Assembly: GCA_030248215.1 (NCBI GenBank)
Contig: JASANG010003910.1
Location: 310,001-374,000 of the forward strand
Reading direction: 5' to 3'
DNA: 64,000 bases
Origin: Enoplolaimus lenunculus
Taxonomy: Eukaryota; Nematoda; Enoplea; Enoplida; Thoracostomopsidae
Part shown: one piece after another, positions 36,315-48,411 of the stretch
How the letters are laid out: every line of letters starts with the position of its first letter
Position numbering within the stretch: the stretch's first letter is position 1
Notes under the pieces: generated by a model
The model's input: the letters and a program-made list of their open reading frames with translations, nothing else
Database searches by the model: none
Told to the model about the DNA's origin: nothing
Program-made: the position numbers and the translations under genes

Positions 36315-36817
36315 TTGCGGCATAAATGTATCTTCTGTACGCTTATATTTGAGTTTTTCACCCCCGAATGTTGCTTGTTTCACTGATGCCAGTATTTGGA
36401 GATAAAGGTCATTGATATTTTTTATGTATTTTTTACCTTGTGTAGTAACCCATCATTTTCTGTATATATGATTCGCCCGGTTTATACATTAACAACACTA
36501 TAATATACGTTTTGTGGCACTATACTGTACTACATTATGCTTCATTAAAATTTTAGTTACCGCAAGTACTATCTGCGTGAAATAGCCAAAGAAATTTTTG
36601 GAATACTGCATTAAGGCGGTGCTATGCTTTTTCACAGTTCTATTGCCATCCGCCATCATTCTTCACTGTGCATCGTCAGGCGCGAATTACCACCCGGTGC
36701 CGTATGTCAATTCGTGTCCCACGCCTCACCATGACAAACGGTACCACACAATAAGTATAGCGTTACACTAAAGGACAGCATTGAAGGAATTTGTACTATG
36801 TTTGCATGTCGTGTTTC

Positions 36818-36823
36818 AATAAA
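36818..36823 (+). terminator. Candidate UBE3A polyadenylation signal
   Basis: A canonical AATAAA lies 504 nt beyond the stop codon, followed by a GT-rich stretch (ggatggtgtcatgtgtc). No better signal was noted between it and the stop. Confidence 0.5.
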
Positions 36824-37479
36824 TTGTATTTCATGGATGGTGTCATGTGTCAGGGTGCAACAGAATCGTTGATTTAGGCGATTAATATTGTTTTAAAGTG
36901 GAATTCTATCGGATTTCTCAAAGTTTATCATGGGACACGTTGTGTTGCGCAGAACGCTCAAAAACGTTTATTTAGTTTCCAGCAATATTTTGCGTTACTG
37001 CAGTAACACCTTGCAATTTGATGCACGAACGTTAATCGTATATATTAATTTTGTATAATATTTTAACGGTGCTTTGCTTGTAAACAGCCAGTTTAACAAA
37101 ATATACGTTTGTTGTGTTTGCAATAACAGTGATAAACTGCTCAAGGCACATGTTTCCAGTTTATATGAACGCTAGAATAACAATTCGCACGAGTCTGGTC
37201 TAAAAAATAAATCATGACTGGTGAGGGATGAAACCGTTATTTTGTGATTTTTGACGTGGCATAAAAAACTTTTAGTTTGGAAACACAACGAACCCTCGTG
37301 TAATTTTTCTCGAACATTACAGCCTTGTTTCCAGAATCCTGCTAAGCCTCTGAATCAAATGAGTGCTTAACTAATTATTAATAATAGTTTTTGATCCTCC
37401 AGTTACGTTTGGTGTCCACAAATATAAAATTCCATTTTCGCACATTGAACTAAATATTTTTGCACAACTTCTTAAACAC

Positions 37480-37850
37480 GACCCCGGATCCGGACCCAAC
37501 ACGTTAGTTGCCGGGGTCGAATGAAAACCAAAAAACTATGAACAGCACAAAAAAGCTGAGAAAAAAGTATTAGAAATAATTTATTTAGAAAATTTTAATT
37601 TTTTAATAATGACCAAAAATTGACCGGGACCGAGATTTTTTTTGGCCGGTCTCGGTAGACAGGTCTCGGTTTTAACCGAGGCGACCCATCCCTGGTTGAT
37701 AGTTATCTTTACGTGTTCTAAATTGGGCCATTTAGGTACCGCGCTCGGCTCCGGCATTGGCAGAATTTTGCGTCTTTACCATTTTAAACTGGTATACCGA
37801 TCCGGTATGTTGTGTTTTATTTATTAAATTTTTGTTAGTCACGATTGCAA
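37480..37850. repeat. GTCTCGG repeat, inverted module followed by direct second module
   Basis: The first module runs backwards to CCCATCCCTG at 37694; the second (ggtaccgcgctcggc ... tataccgatccggtatg) follows in the forward sense at 37734. Relative to the 34093 copy the order of orientations differs. Confidence 0.65.
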
Positions 37851-38104
37851 TATATATAATTGCTTTATCTCTGTTGTGTGTATTAATTTCAGCAACGCAA
37901 GAGTGCATGCGTGATTGCGTACCAGAGTTTTTATCTTTACCGCAATTTGTTACTCTCACAATCTACGTTTGCTTTCACTTTTATAACTTTTTTGTTGGTG
38001 GAAATTTTTTAAGCAAGCCACTCTTGATGATAATTTGAGGAACAGCAGATTAAGCTACTTAAGTTCAAGAAAAAATATACTCCAAAATTCAAAACGAACA
38101 CATA

Positions 38105-38166
38105 CATTGGCGTAGCATGGATATGGGTTTTGGGGCATTGGCGAAGCATGGATTTGGGTTTTGGGG
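38105..38166. repeat. 31-bp direct repeat, 2 units
   Basis: ttggcgtagcatggatatg/ggttttggggca is repeated with one-base changes. Confidence 0.8.
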
Positions 38167-39966
38167 CCGACATCGCTGAATTGTTACGGGTGTCGCTTTA
38201 CTTGTGCATTTTATGCCAGAGATGTGCGATTACAAGTAAGGAATGCGTTGGTTTGTCGACATCATCTTACTTTAAAATAGGGGCGTCTCTAGGGTTGCCT
38301 GCCCCCAAAAATCCAACTTCAGGGCCTTTTGCATTGGCAAATAAAGAATTTTGTGGTGGGTATTCGAGTTTGATCCAATCCACTCCCCCGAACTAGTGCC
38401 GATTTCAGTATTAATGGTTTCGAGATAATTTTTTTATTTATGAGTGCGGGTTGAAGTATTAGCCATATTCTCGGAGATATGTGGGCTATGATAGTGTACA
38501 ATGTCCAAAACGCAACTAGAAAATAGTGATGTGCCGACTCAAAAGTTTTGCCACTGCCGACATCGATTCATGTTTTCAAATTTTGCCTATGCCAAACCTA
38601 CGTATGCCGATACAGACATCTACCTCCATGAACATGTGCCTGGTGTCATTTCGGGGGGGTCATTTTTTAATGCGACACAGGTCTAAATGTTGAGCTGTCG
38701 GAGTGGCCACTAATGCTTTATGTGGAAGCCTTTAAAACCTTATAGTTTTATAACCTAGTCTGCATCTCTTAATAAGCCTAACTTTTACATTGAGATGCGT
38801 ACTTAACTGTTGTATAAAGTTCTCAACAATTAATCTACAAGGTAATGCACTGTGAGTATTTAGAAAGTATCATAAACCTAAAGATACATTACATTGGATG
38901 TAACTTCTTTCTCCACTCATAAGCAACCATCGCTGTATAATTGGTTAAGGCGCATAGGAAAACATATCAGTTTCCAGATGCGACGTTGGCAACTGTTTGC
39001 GCTCTTTTTGGGGTACCGTAGTATTTTGACTGCTTATTGTAATGCCGCCCGGTGTGCCTGGCACGGAAAGTATACACCACGTTTACTGTCTAACGACCCG
39101 CCTGGTTGAGGCTATTACGGACCAACTGTATGTGTATAAAATAAGTTTGTGACAATTGTTGCAATATCATTGTCAGTGCCTTTGTATCACTGTAATGTTT
39201 GCCGTTCAATGTTTTTGTGATTTATGTAAAAGTTATTATTTAGGAGCGCAGGTTTTTTACGTTATAGACTAGTATAATTAGGATGGAATTCAATTTTAAA
39301 TGCCATAGAAGTTTTTGTTAGCTAAAAGCACGGCGAAACCATGTTTGTGTGTGAAAAGTTTACTGTGGCTATCTTTTTAAAATTTTCTTGATTTGGCAAA
39401 GGGATCTGAAGTGAACACTTTATGTTGTATTAAAAGGTCGTTTCTGGCAAAATTTGGTTGTCAAAAAATAAGGATTTGTGTATTGCGAAAGTTGTTATAA
39501 ATTGATAGTTCTGCACTTGAAAGCAGTAAAGTTGGATGGAACTTCTGAGTAACTGAATGCAATTGCTTTTGTGTGCATGCGTGATCAATATTTGTGTTGC
39601 GTACGATTGCCAGTAAAATTTTAGTTCTGGTTTTGTCGAGCTGGTATGCTGCACTCAGTTCTTTAAGGTGCTAATGGGGTCGAACACTTTCACATGTAAT
39701 CAAATAAAACAGTTGATTTCATGATGAAAAATCAAAGAATGTTATATTTGCTTAAAATTTGCGAAACAAATCGAAATGGTATACACGTTTTTATCAGGGT
39801 GCAACCGAGTGTCTCGTCGGGTAGAAAAATCTCTGGATACGGATTTGTGCCGGAGATTCTGGCAATTTTGGTAAGCTTTTCCAACTGGTGTTATTTGTAG
39901 TGGGATTTTCTCTGTCGATTTTATAGCATTTTCCTAAACTGGTGCTTAGTTTACATAGTTCGCATC

Positions 39967-40537
39967 AGGGTGTAACCGAATATCCGCTTCCGGTTAAAAT
40001 TGGTGTCCGTTTCCGTTATAGATATAACGGAAATTATGTTATTTTTGCGTTCAAAATTAGTTTATAAATCTCGTATACATCTCGCAATATTTTGTTACAG
40101 ATACGTTGCAGTTGTTCGAAACGAAATGATTACGAAATTCATCCAAAATCATAAAAACTTCAATGTATCCGAGATTTTTTCGTTGAAATTTTTGAAATAC
40201 AGGTAAATTTGTGCACGCCTCAATTGTGTTCCAAAAAATATACATCATCCAAAATAAATATTGTGGCAGCGGGAAAAATGAAAATCTGATTCTAGAAATG
40301 AAAATCTGATTCTAGAAAATAGCTAAATTTTAAAATCTAAAATTGTTTGCCTGAAATTTGCACTCAGTAATGTGTAAAGTACCATTTTATTCCACGCAGA
40401 TTCAATATCAATACCGTAAGCTTCGTTGTGAGAGGCATACAAAGGCGCGCACCGGGTTACTATTTAAACATTAACCTCCGGCTCTGGCAACACCAGGCAT
40501 GATCATTTGAAATTTTTCACATCCGGTTTCACCCTGG
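39967..40537. mobile_element. Probable longer hAT-type element
   Basis: CAGGGTGTAACCGAATATCC at the left and TCCGGTTTCACCCTGG at the right are inverted copies of the CAGGGTGCAACCGG end. The flanks show no clear duplication. A solitary end of the same type begins at 39797. Confidence 0.55.
40278..40318. repeat. 20-bp direct repeat, 2 units
   Basis: aaatgaaaatctgattctag occurs twice head to tail. Confidence 0.85.
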
Positions 40538-41195
40538 TTATTTTGTGCCTTGAGTATATATGTGCTGCAATAGGTATTTCAAATTAAAAAACGTTTCCGC
40601 TTCAAAAATGCAGCCCCTTTTTTCTATCGACGGAGTTGATTTTTCGGTGATCATACTAAGTGCGAATTTGGTTCAGACAGTTGCGGTTCGACCGACTGAG
40701 CAAAAGGTTCCGAAGGACTGGTTTAAATTGATAAAGATATATAAATCAACTTTCAGTGTACTACAAGTTTATTGGATACCGGTGGCTTTGCAAACGATCT
40801 AAGTAATTTAAAATGCACTTATACCCGGATAACTATTAGGGGTCATGTCATCCTTTTCACTGATGCTATATATTTTTTTGAATTCTTTTCTCTACATCAG
40901 TTGTACCTGACAAAGATATACGCTAGAATAATTGGCAATATGGCACAGGGAATTTTACCAAATGAATTTTAGAATTTGAACGCAACTTCAAACTTTAATA
41001 AGTGCAATCAGCAAACCTATTTATCGATCAAAAACAAGCGGTATATCATGGCACTAAAGTATAAAGCAGAGAGCGTGAGCCGACAGACACATCAACCGTG
41101 ATAAAGAACAGTGAACACTCTGATGTCTGTATTGTTTACTAAACGAGAATAGTGGCTGTGTTTCTGAAATCTCACATAAAAGTATTTACTAATAT

Positions 41196-41450
41196 CACTG
41201 TAAATTCCAATGAATTGATTAATCAATTCAGCTAGCGAGTTAGTTATTTCTGAATTAAAATCAGTATACATTAACTCATTTTGAGTTGAGTTGATTATCA
41301 CTTTGAGTTGAGTTGACTCTCATTGAGTTGTTTAAGTAACACAGAATGAATTGAATCAAGTTTACAATTCTGAATTATGGTAGTCCTAAGTTAGACTGAG
41401 AGTGATTCAATTCATTCTCAGTTAAAATCAACTCATTGAAATTTACAGTG
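41196..41450. mobile_element. GAGTT-rich inverted-repeat MITE, copy 1
   Basis: The ends are CACTGTAAATTCCAATG and CATTGAAATTTACAGTG. The interior is dominated by GAGTTGAGTTGA-type repeats in both directions. It resembles the fold-back GAGTC family in plan but shares little sequence. Confidence 0.85.
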
Positions 41451-42031
41451 TAGTTATGCTAAAGACTTAAGTCAACGACTGAAGTAAAAATTTTAATGTC
41501 TGAATAAAAGCGAACAATTGCAAAATGTGTTCCATTGGTATATCAAAACCTTAGTCTCGCTGTACATTGCAGAAGGATCATAAGCCTGGCAACTTCAGAT
41601 GGACCATACTAGTATTGTACTTCGTAACACATCAACTTTGCTCAGTGGCTTAAGCATTTTCTTACCTTAAGTACTGTAGTTTCCCGATTAAGAGAGCGGT
41701 GATTAATACTTATTTCGCCTGTCCAGAACGTACCGTCGCTTGCTATTATGTTCCGGACCATGATTCAATTTTTCACTCCAGCTTCAGTTATTTGGACCGC
41801 ACACGTTTAAGATATTTTCCGAGCTCATTTCTTGAGGAATGCTTTCAACGCTTGAGTAGTTTAGTGATATGAATGTGGGTTAAACATTATATACTTTGAA
41901 CAATGAATTATAAATTTCTGTACTGAACCAGTCGAGGCACCACCATTGACGCAATCCCAATTGGGGTAATCGACGTTTATGGGGTCGAATTGCTAATTTT
42001 AAGACTCAATCGATTTTTACGGGATATAATA

Positions 42032-42241
42032 CACTGCAAAAAATGGTGAGTCAAATTGACTCTCTCCGAAATAGGCTCTACGGGACTACGCAAACTGAGT
42101 CAAATTCGACTCCGCCAGAGTCAAGCATGCGACTCAGTGAATCGAATTTGACTCTGCCGGAGTCGAATTTTGACTCAGTTTGTGTAGTCCCGTAGAGCCT
42201 ATTTCGGAGAGAGTCAATTTGACTCCCCATTTTTTGCTGTG
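42032..42241. mobile_element. Fold-back GAGTC MITE, copy 4 (well preserved)
   Basis: 210 bp, flanked by TA on both sides. The two arms pair over almost their whole length; the centre reads GCATGCGACTCAGTGAATCG. Confidence 0.92.
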
Positions 42242-42364
42242 TAAAGGGAAATTAACTCTGATTGATTCATACTCAATATTGGGACCCGGACTTTTATTAT
42301 CACCCGCCATTTATTGCGGGGATTTAGTGGCTCGGAGGCGTAAGTTTTGGACATATCTTTTGAT

Positions 42365-42475
42365 TTATTTACGCTTAGGTTTTAGGCTTAGACTTAGACT
42401 TTAGGATTAAAGTATTAATGTTCGGAGTCACGTGTAAGTTTAGTCTTAAGTTTAGGCCTTAGCAATAGATTTCCG
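42365..42475. repeat. Degenerate TTAGG(C) cluster
   Basis: It contains cttaggttttaggctt, agacttagactttagg and taagtttaggccttag without recognisable element ends. Similar traces occur at 6488-6530, 47048-47080, 54190-54220, 57345-57455 and 62624-62690. Confidence 0.5.
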
Positions 42476-43010
42476 TTTATGCTTATTTTACCTCATTATG
42501 CTTGATAAGTAGGGACCGATAAATAATCCACAGCATTAATACGTGTATGGTCGTCCTATACTTTCTGAAAAATTCGACTGTTAAACGTTAATTTTGTTGG
42601 CTCAAATCGGTAAATTCATATGTTGCGTCTAATGCTTCAGGGCCTGACCGGGGTTTTTACATTCTGCGAGCGAAACAGGTTGTATACTCTTTCATACTAC
42701 TTATTAGCTATTACATAAACAGTGTTTCTAAAATTGCGTTTTGGAGACATCAGAAGTGTGTATACCCGTTTGCAGTGGCGGATCCAAGAAATGAGGGCTA
42801 TATTCCTACCAATCCCACAGTATTTAAGTCTTGCCATGCCAATAGTTGAAAATTTCGGTGTGGATGCAACAAATTAATAAGAGCAAAAATGTGCTAATCA
42901 TGCTTTTAAACTGTAAAATTTCGGCACCCATAAAGAATTGTTTTTCAGCAGAAAATGCTAGATCCGCAACTAACTATACGTTTATAATAAATATTACTTA
43001 ACACTGTATT

Positions 43011-43292
43011 TCATTTTGTTGCAGGCGAAGTTGTTGGCCTCATTTTGCCGCCGACGCTACCTCCACCTGGAGCGGTTTTGGGAGGTGGTGGCAGCGGTTC
43101 GCCTTTTTTCAACGCGGTACTACAACGTTTGGCAGATTTGATTCGTTCTAAATGCTCGCTATGACGCTCTTTCCACGCCGTATGCGGTCGTTCAAAGTGA
43201 CCGTCGCATCGTTTGAACTCTTCTTGACGCTTGCGAACCGATTCAATGTTGATGTCAGAGTTGGTGGCGCGTTGAGCTCCAGAATCGAATGA
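43011..43292 (-). CDS. ZC2HC1: ZC2HC1-like exon 2 (conserved C-terminal block)
   Basis: It begins after an acceptor tattttaacag on the minus strand and reads 93 codons to TGA. It carries the family block SFDSGAQRA, KRQEEFKRC, ERIKSAKRCSTALKKGEPLP. Internal GT sites in the Gly-rich tail could serve as donors to further exons, so the stop may be used only in one isoform. Confidence 0.82.
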   Translation of the reverse strand, partial: SFDSGAQRATNSDINIESVRKRQEEFKRCDGHFERPHTAWKERHSEHLERIKSAKRCSTALKKGEPLPPPPKTAPGGGSVGGKMRPTTSPATK

Positions 43293-46200
43293 CTGTTAAA
43301 ATAAAATATATCCGTAAAGAGTGATACATTTTTTGGCCCATGTATAGAACAGGACCGGAACAGTAGTATAAGCATATTCCTAAGCCAAAGCCTAAGCCTA
43401 AGCCTAAGCCTAAGCGTATGGATGATACTATTTCTAAGCCTAAGCCTAAGCGTAAGCCTAAAACCTAAAAGCAAAAAATTAGTCTAAAGCTTAAACTGAC
43501 TCTATTGTAGCTCCTCCGGAAAACGATCCGGCCCTGTTCTATACATGAGCCCATTCCTTCAGTCGGTCCTGCAGGTTCGCTTGACTTTAGCGTTAAACTG
43601 TTGTCATTCGATGATGCAAATAACAACATTGATGCTATTAAAATCACGTTTATAACCCGTGTATTATATTGAGAGACGCTACAGCAAGTCGTATGGTGCA
43701 CCAGTGGATCACAGATGTCTAAATATGGGGCAGATGTAGACTTTTTCTTACGCTAGATAATATACTTTAATCTGACGGATTTTAGTATTTGGGTATAGGG
43801 ATACATCCCTATTTGGTATTTTGCACAAATGATGTAGTTATTCTGATTTAGGCATAACGAACAGGGTGGAACAGTATTATAAGCATATTCCTACGGCTAA
43901 GCCTAAGCCTAAGCCTAAGCCAAACAAAAAATTATTTAAGCTTAACCTATTCTAGTACCACAAAAAACGGTCCGCCCCTGATCTTTACACGGTCCGGAGT
44001 AACGAACAAAATGAAAGCGTACTGTAGCAAAACGTAGTTCTCTTTATATTTGTCAAAACTATTCACCACACACACAAAATAAATTGTCTTATATTCAAGA
44101 AATATTGGCTGAAATTTAGCAACGCAATTAGGTCTTAATACAGACTCCAGATATATATGTATTGAATTCCAGACTTTATTTCTAAATTTTTTCAAAAACA
44201 TGGGTCTAAAATTTTTGCAAACTTAAAAGTCTGAACTTTAGGAATTTGTTTCATGAATGATTAAGATAAATATTTCTGAAATATAAGACAAGTTTGTCTG
44301 CAATACAAAACAAAGCTTTCCGGGAAAACAACTACAAAATTCGAGATAAAGCTCAAAGAAATATAATAATTTTACAATTTAGGTACGAAAAACCTAAGAT
44401 CAACCCTTGAAATTTGATTATTTAAATATACGCTGCTAAGAATATGAACGGAGCAACTCTTTACATACATAAAAATTAGAAAATTAGTCTTGAATAAGAC
44501 AACTATTTCTTAAACTGAAGAAATTTATGTCTTATAAATTGCCACAGTAATTTCTTAAATAAAAGACATTTTTGTTGTAGCCATTTCAGTCATGATTCTG
44601 AGCTGTTTAAGGCTATTAATGTCTAAAATACAAGATATTGATGTCTTGAAAATTTAAGAAAGTAGGAGTCTTGAAATTTCAAGACAATATTTTGTTTCCA
44701 CTGCTTACTTAAAAATCTATGTATGGCAGGTCTATTCAACTGCGTAGCACTTAATGCCAAATCCTGATAAATCACATAAAATTTGACAAATGACAGTTGC
44801 CCAAATTGAAGTGGGTGAATGCTTTAAGGACCAAATTAAATTCTAGCTGAATATCAATGTTTTGCGAACTATATCCAGTAGGAAAAATATCTTGTTGTGT
44901 AAACCAAATTTTTTCGTTGATAGACATATATTTGACTGAGGCATGTTTATACGTCAGTTTGGGAACATTCTATGAAATGTCAAATCTTAAAATTGGACAC
45001 GAAAACTTATGGACGCTAACAGCAAATCTTGTTTTTAGCAAAATTTGAGTGTAAGCTGAACTGATTCATGTAAAGAACAAGAGCGGAACGTTTTTCTGTG
45101 GGAATAGAATATAGTAAGCTTAAATATTTGTCTATTTATTTTTGCTTTTCTTAGGCGTAGGCTTAGGCTTAGGCTAATCAGTATGCTTATTCTTACGCTT
45201 AGGCTTAGGCTTAGGCGCTGAACTTAAACTTTACCTACCGTTCTTGGCTGCATTAGCCTCACACATGCGTGTTCATGTTTTTCTAGTGAAGATTTTATAA
45301 ATTTACGCCCGCATGCTTTGCACGGATACGTCGGTTCCGGGGAGATTGTCGCTTCTGGTGGTAATTGCTTTTGTGACATTTTTCTACCGGACCGAAGCGT
45401 AGAGGCAATCGATGAAGCAAGTGATACTGAGCTAAGTGATCGCTGCAAAGATTTAGTTGAACCAATTGAATCTGTTGACCCGCGTCGCGTTGGCGGCCGC
45501 TTTAGTTGAATTTGATTGGCTGCTAGCAATTTGTTGCTTGAGATTCCCGAATCACTTGATACGCTGTTACTCCGTGATCTTTGTTTGTTCGGCTTAGGAT
45601 TGGTTATTTGGTGTTTGTTGCTTTCTGTGTCGCTCGATACTGATTGGCTGTTGCTGCGTGATCGCTGTTTCTTCGGTTTTTGATTGGTTGTTTGGTGTTT
45701 GTTGCTTTTTCGGTCACTCGGTGCTGATTGGTTATTGCTTCGTGATCGACTTCTTGTTAATTGGTTCCTTTTTGGTGGCTGTGCTACATAAGTTAGTTGA
45801 TGATGTCGCGGTTGTTGTCGATTTACTTGTCTCGCTCTTCGACTTGCAGATATTGTAGCGTTGTTAGACACTGGTTCCCCTGATTTTGTCCGTTCAGTAT
45901 TTTTTGGATGGTAATTTTCTTTTGCGTGACCAGTTGCACCACTAGATTTATCGCGATGTTTAGCGGATCGGCTTCGATGATGTTGTTGTTCTAATCCTTT
46001 GCCGTCAACTTTTTGCTTCCTGTCAACTTTGTTCTTTTTAACCGTAGATTTTGATTCTTGCTTTGTGTTTTCCTGTGGTAAACGTTTATCAAGTTTGCTT
46101 GGCGATGAAACTTTTCGTAATTTGGTCGAAACTTTGCTGTTAACGGTCGATGTACTTCTAACCGAAGCTGCTGATTGCGGTCTTGTGCCGGTGCTTGAAG

Positions 46201-46324
46201 CGCTTGCAGGACGTGCAAATGTGCTTGCGTTTGATGCAGTGCTTCGCAGAGACGGCGTTGTAGAAGGTGCTCGTTGTTGGAAGACGTGCTTCTTGTCACG
46301 ATCCGGCTGTAAGGTTTTGGACAT
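43011..46324 (-). CDS. ZC2HC1: ZC2HC1-family C2HC zinc-finger protein, 2 exons
   Basis: Exons 46324-45239 and 43292-43011 join in phase 0 to 455 residues. Residues 1-325 are a Ser/Arg/Lys/Gln-rich disordered region with repeats of the type KQRSRSNSQSVSSDTESNKH. Residues 335-354 form a C-x2-C-x11-H-x3-C finger (YPCKACGRKF...EKHEHAC), the spacing of human ZC2HC1A CKICGRTF...KKHGPIC. Downstream SFDSGAQRATNSDI, WKERH...ERIKSAK and GEPLPPPP align with human TFDSSRQRAEGTDI, WRRKHEEFIATIRAAK and GGKLPPPPP. Human paralogues usually carry a second finger after this point; here the frame stops at 43011-43013 and none was found downstream. Molecular role is poorly known; the finger presumably binds zinc. 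The long N-terminus is most like ZC2HC1C, but subfamily is a guess. Confidence 0.85.
43335..43552 (+). mobile_element. TC-family MITE in ZC2HC1 intron
   Basis: Ends GGCCCATGTATAGAACAGG and its near-complement are well preserved. Two TAAGCC blocks are split by AAGCGTATGGATGATAC. Flanks CATTTTTT and CATTCCTT match at 6 of 8. It lies 43 bp from the intron's acceptor at 43293. Confidence 0.9.
43851..43995 (+). mobile_element. TC-family MITE, short, in ZC2HC1 intron
   Basis: It is about 145 bp with one TAAGCC block, ends GGCATAACGAACAGGGTGG and the complement of CCGCCCCTGATCTTTACAC. Confidence 0.8.
45067..45212 (-). mobile_element. TC-family MITE, one end missing, beside ZC2HC1 splice donor
   Basis: The catgtaaagaacaagagcgg end and two TTAGGC blocks are present, but the other end is lost where the array stops, 26 bp from the donor of ZC2HC1 exon 1. 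Confidence 0.8.
45239..46324 (-). CDS. ZC2HC1: ZC2HC1-like exon 1 (disordered region and C2HC finger)
   Basis: It starts at the ATG complement at 46324 (MSKTLQPDRDKK) and ends at ...MQPRT before donor gtaggt (complement of 45238-45233), phase 0. The first ATG of the long open frame was taken as start; an unseen upstream exon is possible. Confidence 0.85.
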
Positions 46325-46404
46325 AAACCGAATAAACGGTTCTTATATACTATGCAAATTAATATGATTATATTGGTGAATATTTCGCAGCTAATACAAA
46401 ACAA

Positions 46405-46593
46405 TGCACAGTAAGGAACAAACCAATTTTCTGTAGCACTGCAATACAGCAAGCGTCAGCGTAGACGAAGTAATTTTTGTCCTAAGGCTTAGGCTTAAGT
46501 ATGGGCTTATCCTTTATGCTTAGGCTTAGGCTGCGGCTTAGGCTTAGGAATAGACTCTCAAACTACTGATAGAACCTGTTCCATATATTTGCC
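46405..46593 (-). mobile_element. TC-family MITE, eroded ends, upstream of ZC2HC1
   Basis: The internal parts (tgtagcactgcaatacagc, two TTAGGC blocks) are clear; both ends are eroded (aaggaacaaacc; cctgttccatatatttgcc). It starts about 80 bp upstream of the ZC2HC1 start codon, in its likely promoter or leader. Confidence 0.7.
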
Positions 46594-47300
46594 GAATTTT
46601 TTGACCATGGTATTCCATCAGCTAAAGAATTCCGAAGTGTGGATAAAAATTTGCTAATCTTTACCTCCCTTATATACGTGGATACTATTAATATATGTGG
46701 TTCAATTAGAACAAAAAGTTCAACTTCCGAATGATTATTTTGTTGAAATGTTCTTTTGCACCAGAAATTTCTAATATTTTTCGGTACTAAAATTGATTTT
46801 TGCAAAATTGGACATTCTTTCTGGACGCAGAAGAAAAATATTCATGGATAAGACCGGTGGCAGGTGAAGTATTAAAACTGTGCGTGGGTGTAGTTGTGGG
46901 TTAACAATTCGAGCCCGAACAGGCTAAAAAATCTGTACCCATTATGGTTGAAACGGCACACTATATATTCAACTAAATGCATTGTTAATTATGCGGCGTT
47001 CTGACTAGAAGACACGTAGACCGGGGGATTTAGAAACTCAGGAACAAAAGCTTAGGCTTAGGTTAAGACTTAGGATTGAGTAGTCTTCGTCGCCAGGTTT
47101 GCATTCTTAGCATTTGCCCGACAACCAATGATTTTGTTTATCAGCGATTTCATGTTGAATATTGTTCAAAAACATCAAGTTTTGAAATTAAGACATATAT
47201 ATAGTTCAGACGCATGTGTGTAGCCAAATTAGAAACCCAATGGGGCCGTGTTCACCTCCAATGACTTTGACAATATTTTTCTCTGTTAACTAAATATATA

Positions 47301-47356
47301 TTAGCTTTAATAATATGCTTACACTGCTGTTACGGCCCTGTTCTATACATTGGTCC
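47301..47356 (-). mobile_element. TC-family end fragment
   Basis: Only the right end survives: aatatgcttacactgctg followed by cggccctgttctatacattgg. Confidence 0.7.
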
Positions 47357-47659
47357 TAACGACGAGTCTTCGAAACGTAAAAACTCAAGTTTGGGCTAAG
47401 GCTCAGGTTTAGAACGAAATCATATGTATTTAAGTGATTGAAGCAGCTGTTCTCAAACCAGAATATAGACACACAGTGGCGGATCGCGAAACTTCTGCCT
47501 GACGACGCGCCATAGCGAGCGAGAAGTTAAATCCAAATTTCGCTGCAGAAAAGTAAAAATTTCTAAGATAGGAGGAGCCTTATCATTTTATCATATAGAA
47601 ATTTTTTAATAGAGGGCGCCTCACTACAGACCCGCTTGATCCCCATTGGGGGTGCAACA

Positions 47660-47912
47660 GCACCGGTGCTTAGGGGTGCAACCAGACAGGTACCTAGGGG
47701 TGCAACCAGACAGGTACCTAGGGGTGCAACCAGACAGGTACCTAGGGGTGCAACCAGACAGGTACCTAGGGGTGCAACCAGACAGGTACCTAGGGGTGCA
47801 ACCAGACAGGTACCTAGGGGCGCAATCAGACAGGTACCTAGGGGCGCAACCAGACAGGTACCTAGGGGCGCAACCAGAAAGGTACCTAGGGGTGCAACTA
47901 GACAGGTACCTA
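47660..47912. repeat. 24-bp minisatellite, 10 units plus one degenerate
   Basis: The unit is GGGGTGCAACCAGAC plus AGGTACCTA. It contains overlapping palindromes GGTACC and CCTAGG. Because 24 is a multiple of three, four frames stay open across it (for example repeats of LGVQPDRY and RGATRQVP). No splice or start context makes any a gene. Confidence 0.95.
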
Positions 47913-48411
47913 GGGGGCATGTTCCTCTCCGTTGATTTTGAAAAATGATTTTCATTATAATTAAACGCTAGCTGAGATAACCTGACTAATCTTAATGGTA
48001 TATATACTCAAGTAATTTAACGCAGTCGTGAGCCAATGAGACTTCAAGCTATGCCCATACTCCGAATGCTTTGCCATATCACGAATTTATGACTAATTTG
48101 AATTGTAATTGTTCTGATAGGATTGAGTAAGCTTACAAACGACAAATTTTAAATTAACGAAATAAAACACGGTCAGTCTATACGTGTAGCAACAGCGCAA
48201 GTATTACTCATGACTTCACATTTGAAGGCTAAAAAGTTTTACTGAATATTATTGAGTAATATATACCTGTAATTTATCTTTTATAAAGTGAAGCAATTTG
48301 GACATTTTCCTGTTTAAAGCTGAGTGAAATAACGATAGAAACAAAGGTTTCGAACGACTAAAATAAATATCTGTCCTTCAATTTGACAAAAATATCGTAA
48401 AAACATTACTA

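Noticed and set aside
43011-43030. Plus-strand splice acceptor ttttgttgcag followed by an exon
   Set aside because: It coincides with the end of the minus-strand ZC2HC1 coding exon, whose conserved protein is unmistakable; the plus-strand motif is chance.
45318-46367. Plus-strand frames over the ZC2HC1 exon
   Set aside because: They are antisense shadows of the Ser/Arg-rich coding exon; only the minus strand has the conserved finger and block.
47636-47955. Protein-coding gene across the 24-bp minisatellite
   Set aside because: Several overlapping frames are open only because the unit length is divisible by three; no splice sites or conserved motifs.
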